Of a stretch of DNA of 64,000 nt, positions 45,037 through 55,101 are shown in pieces. The translations under genes were made by a program, and so were the position numbers. The DNA comes from Moritella dasanensis ArB 0140 (GTDB lineage: Bacteria > Pseudomonadota > Gammaproteobacteria > Enterobacterales > Moritellaceae): positions 1 through 64,000 of the forward strand of contig NZ_AKXQ01000006.1 of NCBI RefSeq assembly GCF_000276805.1, in the 5' to 3' direction. Under the pieces are notes generated by a model, which ran no database searches, was not told where the DNA came from, and saw nothing but the letters and a program-made list of their open reading frames with translations. Every line of letters starts with the position of its first letter. Within the stretch, counting starts at the first letter, position 1.

Positions 45037-47223
45037 TTAATCAGCACATACGCTGGCTTTTGCACGCGCAGTGGTCAACTCAGCCGCTAAATAATTAACA
45101 TTCGGACAGCTAAACATATCATCCAATGTGGCGGATAGCTTACGACGCCAGTTCGGATATTCATCAACCGTACCGGGGACGTTAACAGGTTTATCCATGG
45201 CTAACCAGTCTTCGAGCTGTAAACTCAGCAAGCTACTTGAACCTGCCGCTAAATGTAATTGCAGGCTGTTACTCAGCGCCTGATCCATCGGTACATAATC
45301 GGCATTGCGACCAACTGATTCAGCCAGTTTACCGTGCCAAGAGACACTATTAAGTATTTCTTGTTTTGACTTGCTGCGATCATCAAACAAGCCATTTAAC
45401 TGAGATTGATCTGGATATAAACCGATAGTTTGGCCTAATTTAAGGTCTTCACAATGCCAGAAGCCACGTAATGTTGGCATGTCATGCGTACATAAGGTTG
45501 CCATTGATTGCGGTTGATAATGTGCAGGTGAAAAATAACCACCATCTTCCGCAGTTTCAAAAAAGAATACTTTGTAAGAATGAATACCCGCTTCACTTAA
45601 CAAGCTAACGATTTCATCAGGCACAGTACCCAGATCTTCACCAATCACAGCGCACTGATGACGTTGACTTTCTAACGCCAAAATAGCCAGCATATCTTGC
45701 ACTGGATAATACATATAAGCGCCAGATGTGGCTTTTTCACCTTTCGGGATCCACCACAGACGTAATAGACCTAATACATGGTCGATACGCAACGCACCAC
45801 AATGCTGCATGTTGGCACGTAATAGTTGAATAAAGGCATCATAAGCAGTGGCTTTTAACTGCGCTGGATTCAGCGGTGGTAAGCCCCAGTTTTGCCCTAA
45901 AGGCCCTAATACATCCGGCGGCGCGCCAATGCTAACGTCTTGACATAAGGTACCGTCATCAGCCCACACTTCCGCACCACTATCGGCAACACCTACCGCA
46001 AGGTCGCGGTAAAGTCCCATGTGCATGCCTTGCGCTAACGCAAACTTTTGCACATCGCCAATCTGTTCATCAGCAATCCACTGCAAGTACATATATTGTT
46101 GAATGGCTGGTTGATTTTGTTTAATAAATGTTTGTACTGCATCGCTATTAATATCACGTAGTTCAGCCGGGAATACTTGCCAACCCCACACGCTATCGTC
46201 TTTATCATGTAGCTGTTGATGCAGGGCATCGAAGGTGGCTTGATGCTTTAAGCTTTCGCCACCTTTGGCTACAAACGCCGTGAACGCTTGCGCTCGAGTG
46301 CTATTCGTCGCTAAGTGACGTTGTTGGAATTCGGTAAATAACAACGGTAACACACTCATTTTCAAGCGTGATACTTCGCTGTAATCGACCCACTCCGTTG
46401 CACGTACTGCGTGTAAACCTTGTTGAAATTCATTGCTACCAACACGCTGTTGCGCCGCAGAGCACAAGGCAAATTCAGGTACTGCAGACACATCTATGTA
46501 TAACAGATTTAGCCAGCGACGCGATGATGGGCTGTACGGGCTAGCGCCTTCTGGATTGGCTGGGAATAAAGAATGAATTGGGTTCAAACCAACAAAATCA
46601 CCACCACGGGCAGCAATATCAGCCACCAGCTGTTTCAAATCGCCGAAGTCACCAATACCCCAGTTATGATCGGTTTTCAGGGTATACAGCTGAATACTTG
46701 GGCCCCAAGACTTATTGCCTTGTTCAATCGCAGGTTGTTTGTAACACGCTTTAGGCGCAATGATAAGCGTCATTGCATACGGCGATTTACGACGACGGCG
46801 TAATACCTGTAATTGGTGATAACCCAACGCTAGATCACTCGGTAAAGAAAAGGTTAACACCCCGCCTTCATCACGCGCATCGCTGATAATTTGTGATTGC
46901 AGATAACCTTCAATCACTTCACCTTGTTCTGTCGTTAGTTGCCAGCTAAAGTCACTGACTCTGGCGCTTAAGCCCAAATTCAGCTCAATATGAATCGGCT
47001 CATCTTTTTTAACGACCTTAACCGCCGCTAAAATGGGTGTTTGGTGTTTTTTCTCCGCCGATGCCAGCAGTTTTTGTTCAGATTCAGTGTCATACCCTAG
47101 CGCGGCTAATAAGCTGGTTAGCGTTTCATCAGAAACTAATTCGTTATTACCCCAAGCGTTGGTATAGCTATCTGCTATACCCGCTTGTGCAGCAACTTGT
47201 TTCAGCACATTACTTTGTTCCAT
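45037..47223 (-). CDS. malQ: 4-alpha-glucanotransferase (amylomaltase)
   Basis: The 728-residue GH77 enzyme transfers maltodextrin units, releasing glucose. The N-terminal beta-rich extension is typical of bacterial MalQ. The catalytic region has WGIGDFGDL, GLNPIHSLFPANPEGASPYSPSSRRWLN, LRIDHVLGLLRLWWIP (nucleophile Asp), IGEDLGTVPDE and TLCTHDMPTLRGFW. GGAGG lies five bases before the 47223 ATG; an ATG four codons upstream overlaps that site. It follows malP by 18 bases. Confidence 0.97.
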   Translation of the reverse strand: MEQSNVLKQVAAQAGIADSYTNAWGNNELVSDETLTSLLAALGYDTESEQKLLASAEKKHQTPILAAVKVVKKDEPIHIELNLGLSARVSDFSWQLTTEQGEVIEGYLQSQIISDARDEGGVLTFSLPSDLALGYHQLQVLRRRRKSPYAMTLIIAPKACYKQPAIEQGNKSWGPSIQLYTLKTDHNWGIGDFGDLKQLVADIAARGGDFVGLNPIHSLFPANPEGASPYSPSSRRWLNLLYIDVSAVPEFALCSAAQQRVGSNEFQQGLHAVRATEWVDYSEVSRLKMSVLPLLFTEFQQRHLATNSTRAQAFTAFVAKGGESLKHQATFDALHQQLHDKDDSVWGWQVFPAELRDINSDAVQTFIKQNQPAIQQYMYLQWIADEQIGDVQKFALAQGMHMGLYRDLAVGVADSGAEVWADDGTLCQDVSIGAPPDVLGPLGQNWGLPPLNPAQLKATAYDAFIQLLRANMQHCGALRIDHVLGLLRLWWIPKGEKATSGAYMYYPVQDMLAILALESQRHQCAVIGEDLGTVPDEIVSLLSEAGIHSYKVFFFETAEDGGYFSPAHYQPQSMATLCTHDMPTLRGFWHCEDLKLGQTIGLYPDQSQLNGLFDDRSKSKQEILNSVSWHGKLAESVGRNADYVPMDQALSNSLQLHLAAGSSSLLSLQLEDWLAMDKPVNVPGTVDEYPNWRRKLSATLDDMFSCPNVNYLAAELTTARAKASVCAD

Positions 47224-47241
47224 TCTATCCTCCATGAATAC

Positions 47242-49698
47242 TTAACGGCTAACCGCGTTTAGTTTCCAGATGTTGTTAGCATAATCACGAATACTACGAT
47301 CAGAGCTGAACTTACCATTGCGTGCAGTATTTAAAATGGCCATTTTTGCCCAGCCTTGCTGGTCACAATATTGCTTATCAATACGTGTTTGCGCTTGCAC
47401 ATAATCTGCAAAGTCAGCTAATACAAGATACGGGTCGCCGCCTTCTAATAAGCTGTGGCGTGTTGCATTCAACAAACCAGGTTGGCCCGGGGTAAACTCA
47501 TCACCTTGTAATAAATCTAACGATGCGCGCAGTAATCGGTCTGAATTATAATAATCATTGGCGTTATAGCCTTGCGCCTGCAGTGCTTGCACTTCATCCA
47601 CGTTTAGACCGAAGATAAAGATGTTGTCGTCACCGACTTCTTCACGGATCTCAACGTTCGCACCGTCCATCGTACCGACTGTCAACGCACCATTCAGTGC
47701 CATTTTCATATTACCGGTACCAGAAGCTTCTTTACCCGCTGTCGAGATCTGTTCAGACACATCTGCTGCCGGGATAATGATTTCTGCTAGACTGACGCGA
47801 TAATCCGGCATAAATACTACTTTTAAGGTATCACCGATTCGCGGATCGTTGTTAATCTTTTCTGCCACCTTGTTAATTGCAAAGATAATTTCTTTAGCTA
47901 GCTCATATCCTGGCGCTGCTTTTGAAGCAAAAATAAACACTCGTGGCTGCATTTTGAAATCAGCATCGTTAATTAAACGGTGATACAGCGACAAAATATG
48001 CAATAAGTTAAGGTGCTGACGCTTATATTCGTGCAGACGTTTAATCTGTACATCGAAAATGGCGTCTGGATTAAGGGTAATATCCATATGCTCAGCAACC
48101 CAATCCGCTAAACGCTGTTTGTTGGCTTTTTTCACTCGCATAAAGTCAGTTTGGAATTGGCTATCATCGGCAAATTTTTCTAATTTTGCGAGTTGGTCGA
48201 GATCTTTGATCCAGCCATTACCAATTTTACTGCTAATTAAATCTGACAATAATGGGTTACAAAATTTCAACCAGCGACGTGGCGTAACACCATTAGTAAC
48301 ATTATGTAATCGACCCGGGAAGAGTTCATTAAACTCAGGGAATAAATCACGTTTCACCAACTCTGAATGCATCGCAGCAACACCGTTTACCGCATACGTA
48401 CTGGCAACACATAAGTTAGCCATGCGAACACGACGTTCACTACCTTCTTGGATAATTGACAGTTTGCGTAATTTATCTAAATCGTTTGGCCATTTGTCTG
48501 CAACTGCGCCCATAAGACGTAAGTTAATGTCAAAGATGATCTCCATGTGACGTGGTAATAACGTCATCATCAAGTTTTCACCCCAAGTCTCGAGTGCTTC
48601 AGGTAACAAGGTATGGTTGGTATAAGCAAAGGTTTTTGAGCTGATTGCCCAAGCGTCATCCCAGCTTAATTTATGTTCATCAAGCAAGATGCGTAATAAT
48701 TCAGGAATCGCAATTGTTGGATGGGTATCGTTAAGTTGAATAGACTCTAACTTAGCTAAATCAGTGATTGCATGGCCTGCCGCTTTATGGCGACGTAAAA
48801 TATCCGCAACCGAACAAGCACAATGGAAATACTGCTGCATTAAGCGCAGCTCTTTACCTTTATCGTGATTATCATTTGGATATAAGACTTTGGTTAGGTT
48901 ACCAGCTTGAATATTGCTTGCTTGCGCTGCAACATAATTACCTTCGTCAAAACGATTCAGGTTAAACGGTGCCGGCGCGCGACATTCCCATAAACGCAGT
49001 GGATAGACAGAATTATTGTTATAACCAACAATCGGTAAATCCCACGCCATACCATCTACTTGTAAACCCGGTACCCAGCGGCGTTGGCTGATGCGATCAT
49101 TATCTGTGTATTCTTCAACATGACCATAAAAACCGACTTTTTGCGCTAACTCAGGACGAATAACTTCCCAAGGATAACCGGTTTCATCACGCCATACATC
49201 CGGCGCTTCTTGTTGACGTCCGTCATCAAAACTTTGCTTAAACAGGCCATATTCATAATGTAAGCCATAACCTACCGCAGGATATTCTTCTGCAGCCAGT
49301 GAATCCATGAAACAAGCCGCTAGACGGCCTAAACCACCATTACCTAATGCTGGATCGCGTTCTTCTTCTAATAAGTCAGTCAGGTTTTGGCCGAACTCTG
49401 CCATCGCGACAGTAACTTCTTCATACAGACCCATGCTGATCAGGTTATTACCAGTCAAGCGGCCAATCAGGAATTCTAATGATAGGTAGTTAACGCTACG
49501 GGCATTTTTTATTTTCGGATCTTGCTCGGTAGCCAACAAGTTCATCGTGGTTGTTTCTGCTAGTGCATATTCCATTGCTAAGCGCCACGTATGGGCATCG
49601 GCTTGCGCTGGTACTGTGACTAATTTTGTCGTTAGGTATCTATTAACGGCGGCTTGGAATGCTGTTTTATCAAAGCTTTTGTTTACTGTCGATTTCAT
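47242..49698 (-). CDS. malP: Glycogen/maltodextrin phosphorylase
   Basis: The 818-residue cytosolic PLP enzyme releases glucose 1-phosphate from alpha-1,4-glucans. The cofactor Lys is residue 665 in EASGTGNMKMALNG. Other landmarks are EERDPALGNGGLGRLAACFMDSLA, YEYGLFKQ and HEYKRQHLNLLH. It is followed by malQ with an 18-base gap, as in E. coli malPQ, so malP is preferred to glgP. The long upstream region has MalT-box-like motifs. Confidence 0.95.
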   Translation of the reverse strand: MKSTVNKSFDKTAFQAAVNRYLTTKLVTVPAQADAHTWRLAMEYALAETTTMNLLATEQDPKIKNARSVNYLSLEFLIGRLTGNNLISMGLYEEVTVAMAEFGQNLTDLLEEERDPALGNGGLGRLAACFMDSLAAEEYPAVGYGLHYEYGLFKQSFDDGRQQEAPDVWRDETGYPWEVIRPELAQKVGFYGHVEEYTDNDRISQRRWVPGLQVDGMAWDLPIVGYNNNSVYPLRLWECRAPAPFNLNRFDEGNYVAAQASNIQAGNLTKVLYPNDNHDKGKELRLMQQYFHCACSVADILRRHKAAGHAITDLAKLESIQLNDTHPTIAIPELLRILLDEHKLSWDDAWAISSKTFAYTNHTLLPEALETWGENLMMTLLPRHMEIIFDINLRLMGAVADKWPNDLDKLRKLSIIQEGSERRVRMANLCVASTYAVNGVAAMHSELVKRDLFPEFNELFPGRLHNVTNGVTPRRWLKFCNPLLSDLISSKIGNGWIKDLDQLAKLEKFADDSQFQTDFMRVKKANKQRLADWVAEHMDITLNPDAIFDVQIKRLHEYKRQHLNLLHILSLYHRLINDADFKMQPRVFIFASKAAPGYELAKEIIFAINKVAEKINNDPRIGDTLKVVFMPDYRVSLAEIIIPAADVSEQISTAGKEASGTGNMKMALNGALTVGTMDGANVEIREEVGDDNIFIFGLNVDEVQALQAQGYNANDYYNSDRLLRASLDLLQGDEFTPGQPGLLNATRHSLLEGGDPYLVLADFADYVQAQTRIDKQYCDQQGWAKMAILNTARNGKFSSDRSIRDYANNIWKLNAVSR

Positions 49699-50092
49699 CT
49701 TATATCCTAATGCAATGCTGCAGGTTCAAAGTTTTATTAAAGATTAAATAGTTAAAATTCGGTAACGTTCAAATTAAGTAAAAGTTAAAATTAGATAAAA
49801 GTTCATGAGATGAATCTTGCCTGAATGCGTAAACACCAACATCCTCCTACGCCTACAAATTCAAGGAGGAGTCGTTTAGGAGTAGCGTAGGCGTAGATGA
49901 GCGACTTCTAGGCGCGTGGGCGCGTCGGCGTGATAGAGCTCGCAGTTTATGGGGGAGGATGAGCGAATTTCAGTGATTTAAGTCGCGTTATTAGTTTGGC
50001 TAAATCACCCATCGTTTGTCTAAACAGCAGAAAGTTAAACAAGCGACAGAGATTATAAAACCATTAATCTAAAGTAAATAAGATAAAAACGG
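49699..50092 (-). promoter_or_regulatory. malP promoter region with MalT-box-like motifs
   Basis: GGAGGA-type motifs occur at 49840-49853 (minus), 49863-49873 (plus) and 49951-49964 (plus, GGGGGAGGATGAGC). They fit the E. coli MalT box GGGGA(T/G)GAGG. The segments at 49848-49857 and 49886-49896 are inverted copies (CTACGCCTAC/GTAGGCGTAG). The 49840-49965 stretch is unusually GC-rich for the window. No gene is seen. Confidence 0.6.
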
Positions 50093-51838
50093 TTATGAAA
50101 CAGCCGACATAATAATAGCGCGACTGCTTAGTCCTGCATCCAGATTTACCGTCAAGGTAGACGTTGGCCGCGGATACAGCGCTTCGCCGGTCCACAGATC
50201 TCGCCACATCACCGGAGAGTCAGCCACTAAGGTGTGCTCAACCGCCTCACTATCAGCGTAATTAAACAAACAGTGCAGTTGATACTGCTGGGCTAATTGC
50301 AAAATACTGTGGTTATTGGCTAACGATTGGAACTGGGCAGATTCTTGGCTTAAGCGCTGACGAGTAAGCAGCTTAGTCCAAGTATGTTTAGCAAACTCCG
50401 TTAATGCCGGTAAGGGATCGCCCGATAAGGCCAGTCCGCCAGTAGCCAGAATAACATCACGATGAAATTCATAATTATCTTGATCTGTACTTTGGTCGAC
50501 TAACGAAGTTAAGGTGATGCAATCAGGATCTATTTGCCATAATTGGCGATGTTGCCAACTGCGATTAAACGCCTCTTTGGCAATTTGTTCAAAACGTTCA
50601 GGTCGACGTTCCACATCGTCAGATACCCGCATCGCATCGACTAACCCCAACGACGGCCACATTGGCGCATTACAACCCAGTACCAACGCATCACCCGCAC
50701 CGTCAATAATCGCCTGCATACCTAAACGATAGGCTTCAACACCAGTGATGCCTTTCTGCAATCGCTGACCGCGTAAGCTACCCCAGTAATTTGCATCTAG
50801 CTTGAATAATTCTACGCCCCACTCTTGCTGCATAGTACGAACAACCGCAGTTAAATGCGCTTGCACCTCGACATTGGAGGTATCGAGGATATACCAAGGC
50901 GTACAACGCCAACCGCCATAAGTAATGTCTTCCGCTTTTAACAAGTCATCATTAGCATGGCGAATAAACCAATCAGGATGCTGTTTAAATACGTCAGACT
51001 CTGCCTGGGCAATAAACGGCGCTAACCAAATCGCGGGTTTCTTGCCCCTGGCTTTAATCGACTGTAATAAGCTTTTAATGCCGTGCGGAAATTTATCTGA
51101 TGGTGTTAACCAATCCCCCATGAAAGCCTGATAGCCATCATCGAGCAATACCCATTCCAGCTCAGATTGGCTAGCACACATAACATCGACATTATCTAAA
51201 ATATGTTGTTCAGTGACCTGTGCATAATAAGCGTACCAAGAACACCAACCGATTGGTGCATCGACAGTTACCCCTGGGCGACGCGGATGCTGGAGCTCGA
51301 TCTTAGCGCTATAATCGGCATAAACATCGGCTAACACCGTACCTTTAATGACAGTGATAGATTCCATCTGTTTACTACGCCAATCTTGCGTCTGGGTATG
51401 TTCACCATCAATAAAGGCCATGATGTTAATGCCAGCTTGATGTTGCTGGATCTCAAAATAACCAGCAAAGCGCTGACACGAGGTAAAACCAAATAGGGTA
51501 AACCCTACCGTTTCTTCAATGACTAAATAATTATAGAAACGCTTTTCTGCTTGCGCGGGGTATAAACGATAACTGGCATTATTATCGGGGCAACGGCCAA
51601 TATCTTGCGGCGCATTCAGCTGGCCGCCGGTTTGGGCGAGCATTTGAAAACCATCACCGAGTATTCTGGCATCATCCTCAATCTGAGTCGGAAACTGCAG
51701 CACAGGAAAGTGATCATCGATTAACTGGTTATCTAGCCCATTAAATTGCAAGCTGATTTGCTCATTGATTAATGCATAACTTAAATCGGATTGCAGTGGA
51801 ATAGCGGTTTGAGAATTGGCAAATATCATTGAAGTCAT
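50093..51838 (-). CDS. GH36-type alpha-galactosidase-like glycoside hydrolase
   Basis: The 581-residue protein lacks a signal peptide, so is cytosolic. The clan GH-D barrel motifs are GWCSWYAYYAQV, WVLLDDGYQ, KPAIWLAPF and FKLDANYWG (nucleophile Asp348). The acid/base region is MRVSDDVE (Asp407/408). The family hydrolyses terminal alpha-galactosides such as melibiose and raffinose; GH36 also has alpha-N-acetylgalactosaminidases and other alpha-glycosidases. Placement between malPQ and malT hints at alpha-glucoside use, unproven. The AAGG before ATG supports the start. Confidence 0.88.
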   Translation of the reverse strand: MTSMIFANSQTAIPLQSDLSYALINEQISLQFNGLDNQLIDDHFPVLQFPTQIEDDARILGDGFQMLAQTGGQLNAPQDIGRCPDNNASYRLYPAQAEKRFYNYLVIEETVGFTLFGFTSCQRFAGYFEIQQHQAGINIMAFIDGEHTQTQDWRSKQMESITVIKGTVLADVYADYSAKIELQHPRRPGVTVDAPIGWCSWYAYYAQVTEQHILDNVDVMCASQSELEWVLLDDGYQAFMGDWLTPSDKFPHGIKSLLQSIKARGKKPAIWLAPFIAQAESDVFKQHPDWFIRHANDDLLKAEDITYGGWRCTPWYILDTSNVEVQAHLTAVVRTMQQEWGVELFKLDANYWGSLRGQRLQKGITGVEAYRLGMQAIIDGAGDALVLGCNAPMWPSLGLVDAMRVSDDVERRPERFEQIAKEAFNRSWQHRQLWQIDPDCITLTSLVDQSTDQDNYEFHRDVILATGGLALSGDPLPALTEFAKHTWTKLLTRQRLSQESAQFQSLANNHSILQLAQQYQLHCLFNYADSEAVEHTLVADSPVMWRDLWTGEALYPRPTSTLTVNLDAGLSSRAIIMSAVS

Positions 51839-52132
51839 GTTAATAACCTTATAAATATTGTTGAAATGATAATACGTTACTCCTAATCACCCGCTTTGGG
51901 GGATTTGAATAGTATTTTTGTGTCATTTAAATGTAACAAAGTGAAACAAACAGTAGGTTTATCACCGTATTTCCTCTCATATTTAGATATTATCTAATCA
52001 TTACTTAGTTATTATTTAATTTTTATTAATGAAAGTTAAATAATGACTAAGTAAATAAATAATAACAAACAACTAAATCAAAAGTAGTAAGACGCTACAT
52101 CGCCTTCATCTTCGGAAAAATAAGAATAGCTT
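51839..52132. other. Divergent promoter region between the GH36 gene and malT
   Basis: AT-rich with many ATTATTTA-type runs. One GGGGGATTTG (51898-51907) resembles half a MalT box. No CRP consensus was found. Confidence 0.4.
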
Positions 52133-54844
52133 ATGTGGATAACATCAAAATTAAATCGCCCAACTCGTCTACACAACTCGATCACTCGAACACGCGTTTT
52201 AGCTCATCTCCAAGAAGCGGCATTTAATAAATTAGTCTTATTTCGTTCACCTGCCGGTTACGGTAAAACCACCATGGCCGCCCAATGGCTTAAAGATAAC
52301 AGCCAAGTTGGTTGGTTTAATATTGATGAAACCGATAACGATACTTTTCGTTTTGTGAACTATTTCATTCAAGCAATTAACAAAGTTACCGATCAATCTT
52401 GCCTCAATTCACAAGCTCTGGCTGAACGTCGCCAATACAGTTCGTTGCCGAATTTATTCAGTGAATTGTTTGCCGAACTAGCAAATTATCAAAGTGAGTT
52501 TTATCTAGTATTAGATGATTATCACTGTATTAACAATGATGAGATCCATGAAGGTCTACGTTTCTTCCTTAAATACATGCCCGCGAATTGCACGTTAGTC
52601 GTCACCAGTCGCACCCTACCACCGCTGAATACCGCTAATTTACGTATTCGCGATCTGCTCATTGAATTAGACAGTGAACTGTTAGCCTTTGATGACCAAG
52701 AAATAGCACAATTTTTTGAACAACGTATTGGCTCTATCCTCGGTGATACCGAGATAAAAGCATTACAAGAAAAGATAGAAGGCTGGCCATCGGCATTACA
52801 ACTCATCGCCCTGCAAGTAAAACAGAAACAACACAGTGTGGCAGAATCGACAGAGTGGATATCGCAAATTAAGCAATCGCATTTGTGGGACTATTTAGCC
52901 GAAGAAGTATTTGATTTATTGGATGAACCATTACAAGTATTCTTAATGCAGTGCTCAGTCTTTACTATTTTCAATACCAGCTTAATCACTGAGTTTTTTG
53001 ATAATGAAGCAGCCAATAACTTACTCGAATCGTTAGATAAACATGGACTATTCCTGCATTCACTTGAGGGGGAGCAACACTGGTATCGTTTCCATAATCT
53101 GTTCGCTGATTTTTTGAAACACCAACGTCATACCAAGCTAGCCCAAAGTAGTAAACAGTTACATAAAGATGCCGCGCGCGCTTGGTTAAAACATGATAAT
53201 CCCCAGCAAGCCTTGTTTCATGCCCAGCGTGCTAAAGACAGTAGCCTAACCGCCGAGATCTTATTAGCGCACGGTTGGCACATGTTTAATCAAGGTGAAT
53301 TAGAAAACTTAGAAACCACCATCAGTCTATTACAGCCGGATACCTTATACCAAAGCCCGCGCCTGCCGTTATTACGCGCTTGGTTAGCCCAAAGCCAACA
53401 CAGTTATGATCAAGTTGGCGATTTATTGGCGCAGGCATTAATCGAATTAACGCAGCGAAAGATCGAGCTTACCTTAGCGCAACAAGGCGAGTTTAATGCA
53501 TTGCGCGCGCAAGTAGCAATAAACCAAAACAATCCAGAACTAGCACTGCAACTGGCTGAAAATGCCTTGGAACAGTTAGACCCAAGTAATTACCGTAGCC
53601 GCATTGTCGCAACGTCGGTGATTGGCGAAGTAAACCATGTACTCGGTCACTTAGATCGCGCGTTGTCAATGATGCAACAAGCAGAACGCATGGCACGTCA
53701 GTATCATGTTTACCCGCAAGCATTATGGTCGCTGTTACAACAAAGTGAGATCTTAATTGCCCAAGGTCATATCCAATCGGCGTTTGACCTGCTCGATAGC
53801 GCCGATCAATTAGCTGACAAGCAGCACTTACAACAGCTGCCTTTGTATGAGTTTTTACTGCGTATTCGCAGTCAAATCTATTGGCGCTGGAATCATTTAG
53901 ACCTCGCTGAGGAGTTTGCGCACAAAGGCTTAAATGTACTACCGAAGTATTGCCAATCTAAGTATCTACAATCGTATGCCATTTTAGCGCGTGTGCATAT
54001 ATCACGGGGAGAGCTAGATAAAGCCGGTCGTTATATTGATTTGTGTGGAGAGCTTATCGAGCAATCTGATTTCCATGCTGACTGGATCGCCAATGCTAAC
54101 TTTTCGCAATTGTTATATTGGCAAGCCAAGGGCAATAATATCGCGGTTGAACAATGGTTAGCACAAAGCAAACCCGTGGCTGACAATGCCTGTAATCACT
54201 TTACCCAGAGTCACGGCCGTAATATCTCCCGCGCTTATATGTTAACAGGGAATTACAGCCAAGCACTGCAAACGTTAGCGCATTTACAACAAGCAGCAAG
54301 CCAACATCAACTGTTGTTCGAACAGCAAAAAAATGCCACGTTAGAAGCCGTGGTTTACAGCCAGTATGATGATCAAGAGCAAGCCCTGAACAAGTTACAA
54401 ACCGCGCTGACACTCGCGAATACCACCAGCTCGATTTGTGATTTTTTGATTGATTCAAAAGTGATTGCAGAATTACTCAACAGCTTATTAAAACAAGGCA
54501 ACATGGCAGAATTAGCACGTTATCGCGCAGAGAAATTACTCGCGGAAATGTCGATCAAACGTCACAACCGTGCAGTCTATTTTGATAAGGCGTTTGTGCA
54601 TAAACTGTTGAACAATCAAGATGTGCCAGAACTGATACGCACTAGCCCACTGACTCATCGTGAATGGCAAGTACTGGGCTTGATTTATTCTCGCTACAGC
54701 AATGAACAGATCTCGATAGAGTTAGACGTGGCATCAACGACCATCAAAACCCATATTCGTAATCTGTATCAAAAACTGAATATTGCGAATCGTCGAGAAG
54801 CAATTGAAACCGCAGAGAACTTATTGAAGATGATGGGTTATTAA
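52133..54844 (+). CDS. malT: MalT, ATP- and maltotriose-dependent activator of maltose genes
   Basis: The 903-residue STAND-class regulator has a P-loop (PAGYGKTT, about 40-47) and WxxxD-type AAA region (YLVLDDYHC). A long superhelical TPR domain (about 440-800) senses maltotriose. The C-terminal LuxR HTH (about 838-903) reads LTHREWQVLGLIYSRYSNEQISIELDVASTTIKTHIRNLYQKL. Length equals E. coli MalT (901). It diverges from the GH36 gene. MalT binds boxes like those upstream of malP and normally also controls malEFG. Confidence 0.97.
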   Translation: MWITSKLNRPTRLHNSITRTRVLAHLQEAAFNKLVLFRSPAGYGKTTMAAQWLKDNSQVGWFNIDETDNDTFRFVNYFIQAINKVTDQSCLNSQALAERRQYSSLPNLFSELFAELANYQSEFYLVLDDYHCINNDEIHEGLRFFLKYMPANCTLVVTSRTLPPLNTANLRIRDLLIELDSELLAFDDQEIAQFFEQRIGSILGDTEIKALQEKIEGWPSALQLIALQVKQKQHSVAESTEWISQIKQSHLWDYLAEEVFDLLDEPLQVFLMQCSVFTIFNTSLITEFFDNEAANNLLESLDKHGLFLHSLEGEQHWYRFHNLFADFLKHQRHTKLAQSSKQLHKDAARAWLKHDNPQQALFHAQRAKDSSLTAEILLAHGWHMFNQGELENLETTISLLQPDTLYQSPRLPLLRAWLAQSQHSYDQVGDLLAQALIELTQRKIELTLAQQGEFNALRAQVAINQNNPELALQLAENALEQLDPSNYRSRIVATSVIGEVNHVLGHLDRALSMMQQAERMARQYHVYPQALWSLLQQSEILIAQGHIQSAFDLLDSADQLADKQHLQQLPLYEFLLRIRSQIYWRWNHLDLAEEFAHKGLNVLPKYCQSKYLQSYAILARVHISRGELDKAGRYIDLCGELIEQSDFHADWIANANFSQLLYWQAKGNNIAVEQWLAQSKPVADNACNHFTQSHGRNISRAYMLTGNYSQALQTLAHLQQAASQHQLLFEQQKNATLEAVVYSQYDDQEQALNKLQTALTLANTTSSICDFLIDSKVIAELLNSLLKQGNMAELARYRAEKLLAEMSIKRHNRAVYFDKAFVHKLLNNQDVPELIRTSPLTHREWQVLGLIYSRYSNEQISIELDVASTTIKTHIRNLYQKLNIANRREAIETAENLLKMMGY

Positions 54845-54895
54845 CGCTAACGCGCAGTATTCAGCTCTTTACACCTAATCTCACTACTCATTTGA

Positions 54896-54925
54896 TGCTA
54901 ACGATTTATACCGTTGGCATTTTTT
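54896..54925 (+). terminator. Terminator of malT
   Basis: The eight-bp stem (54896-54903 with 54912-54919, one G-T pair) is followed by T6. Confidence 0.75.
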
Positions 54926-55101
54926 ATATCTTCATTAAATTCATACTTCCCCTGACTCAACGACCAACTTTACTATCAATTCAGCGATGCTAAATCAAAG
55001 ATGTACTGAATATGAATAAACTACTCAGCTTATATTCAGTGTAAGTGTGGTGTAATAACTACATAGTAAAAATACACCCAGTTACCGAGAAACATAATCA
55101 T

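Noticed and set aside
48059-48550. 163-codon plus-strand frame inside malP
   Set aside because: Antisense to a highly conserved phosphorylase region.
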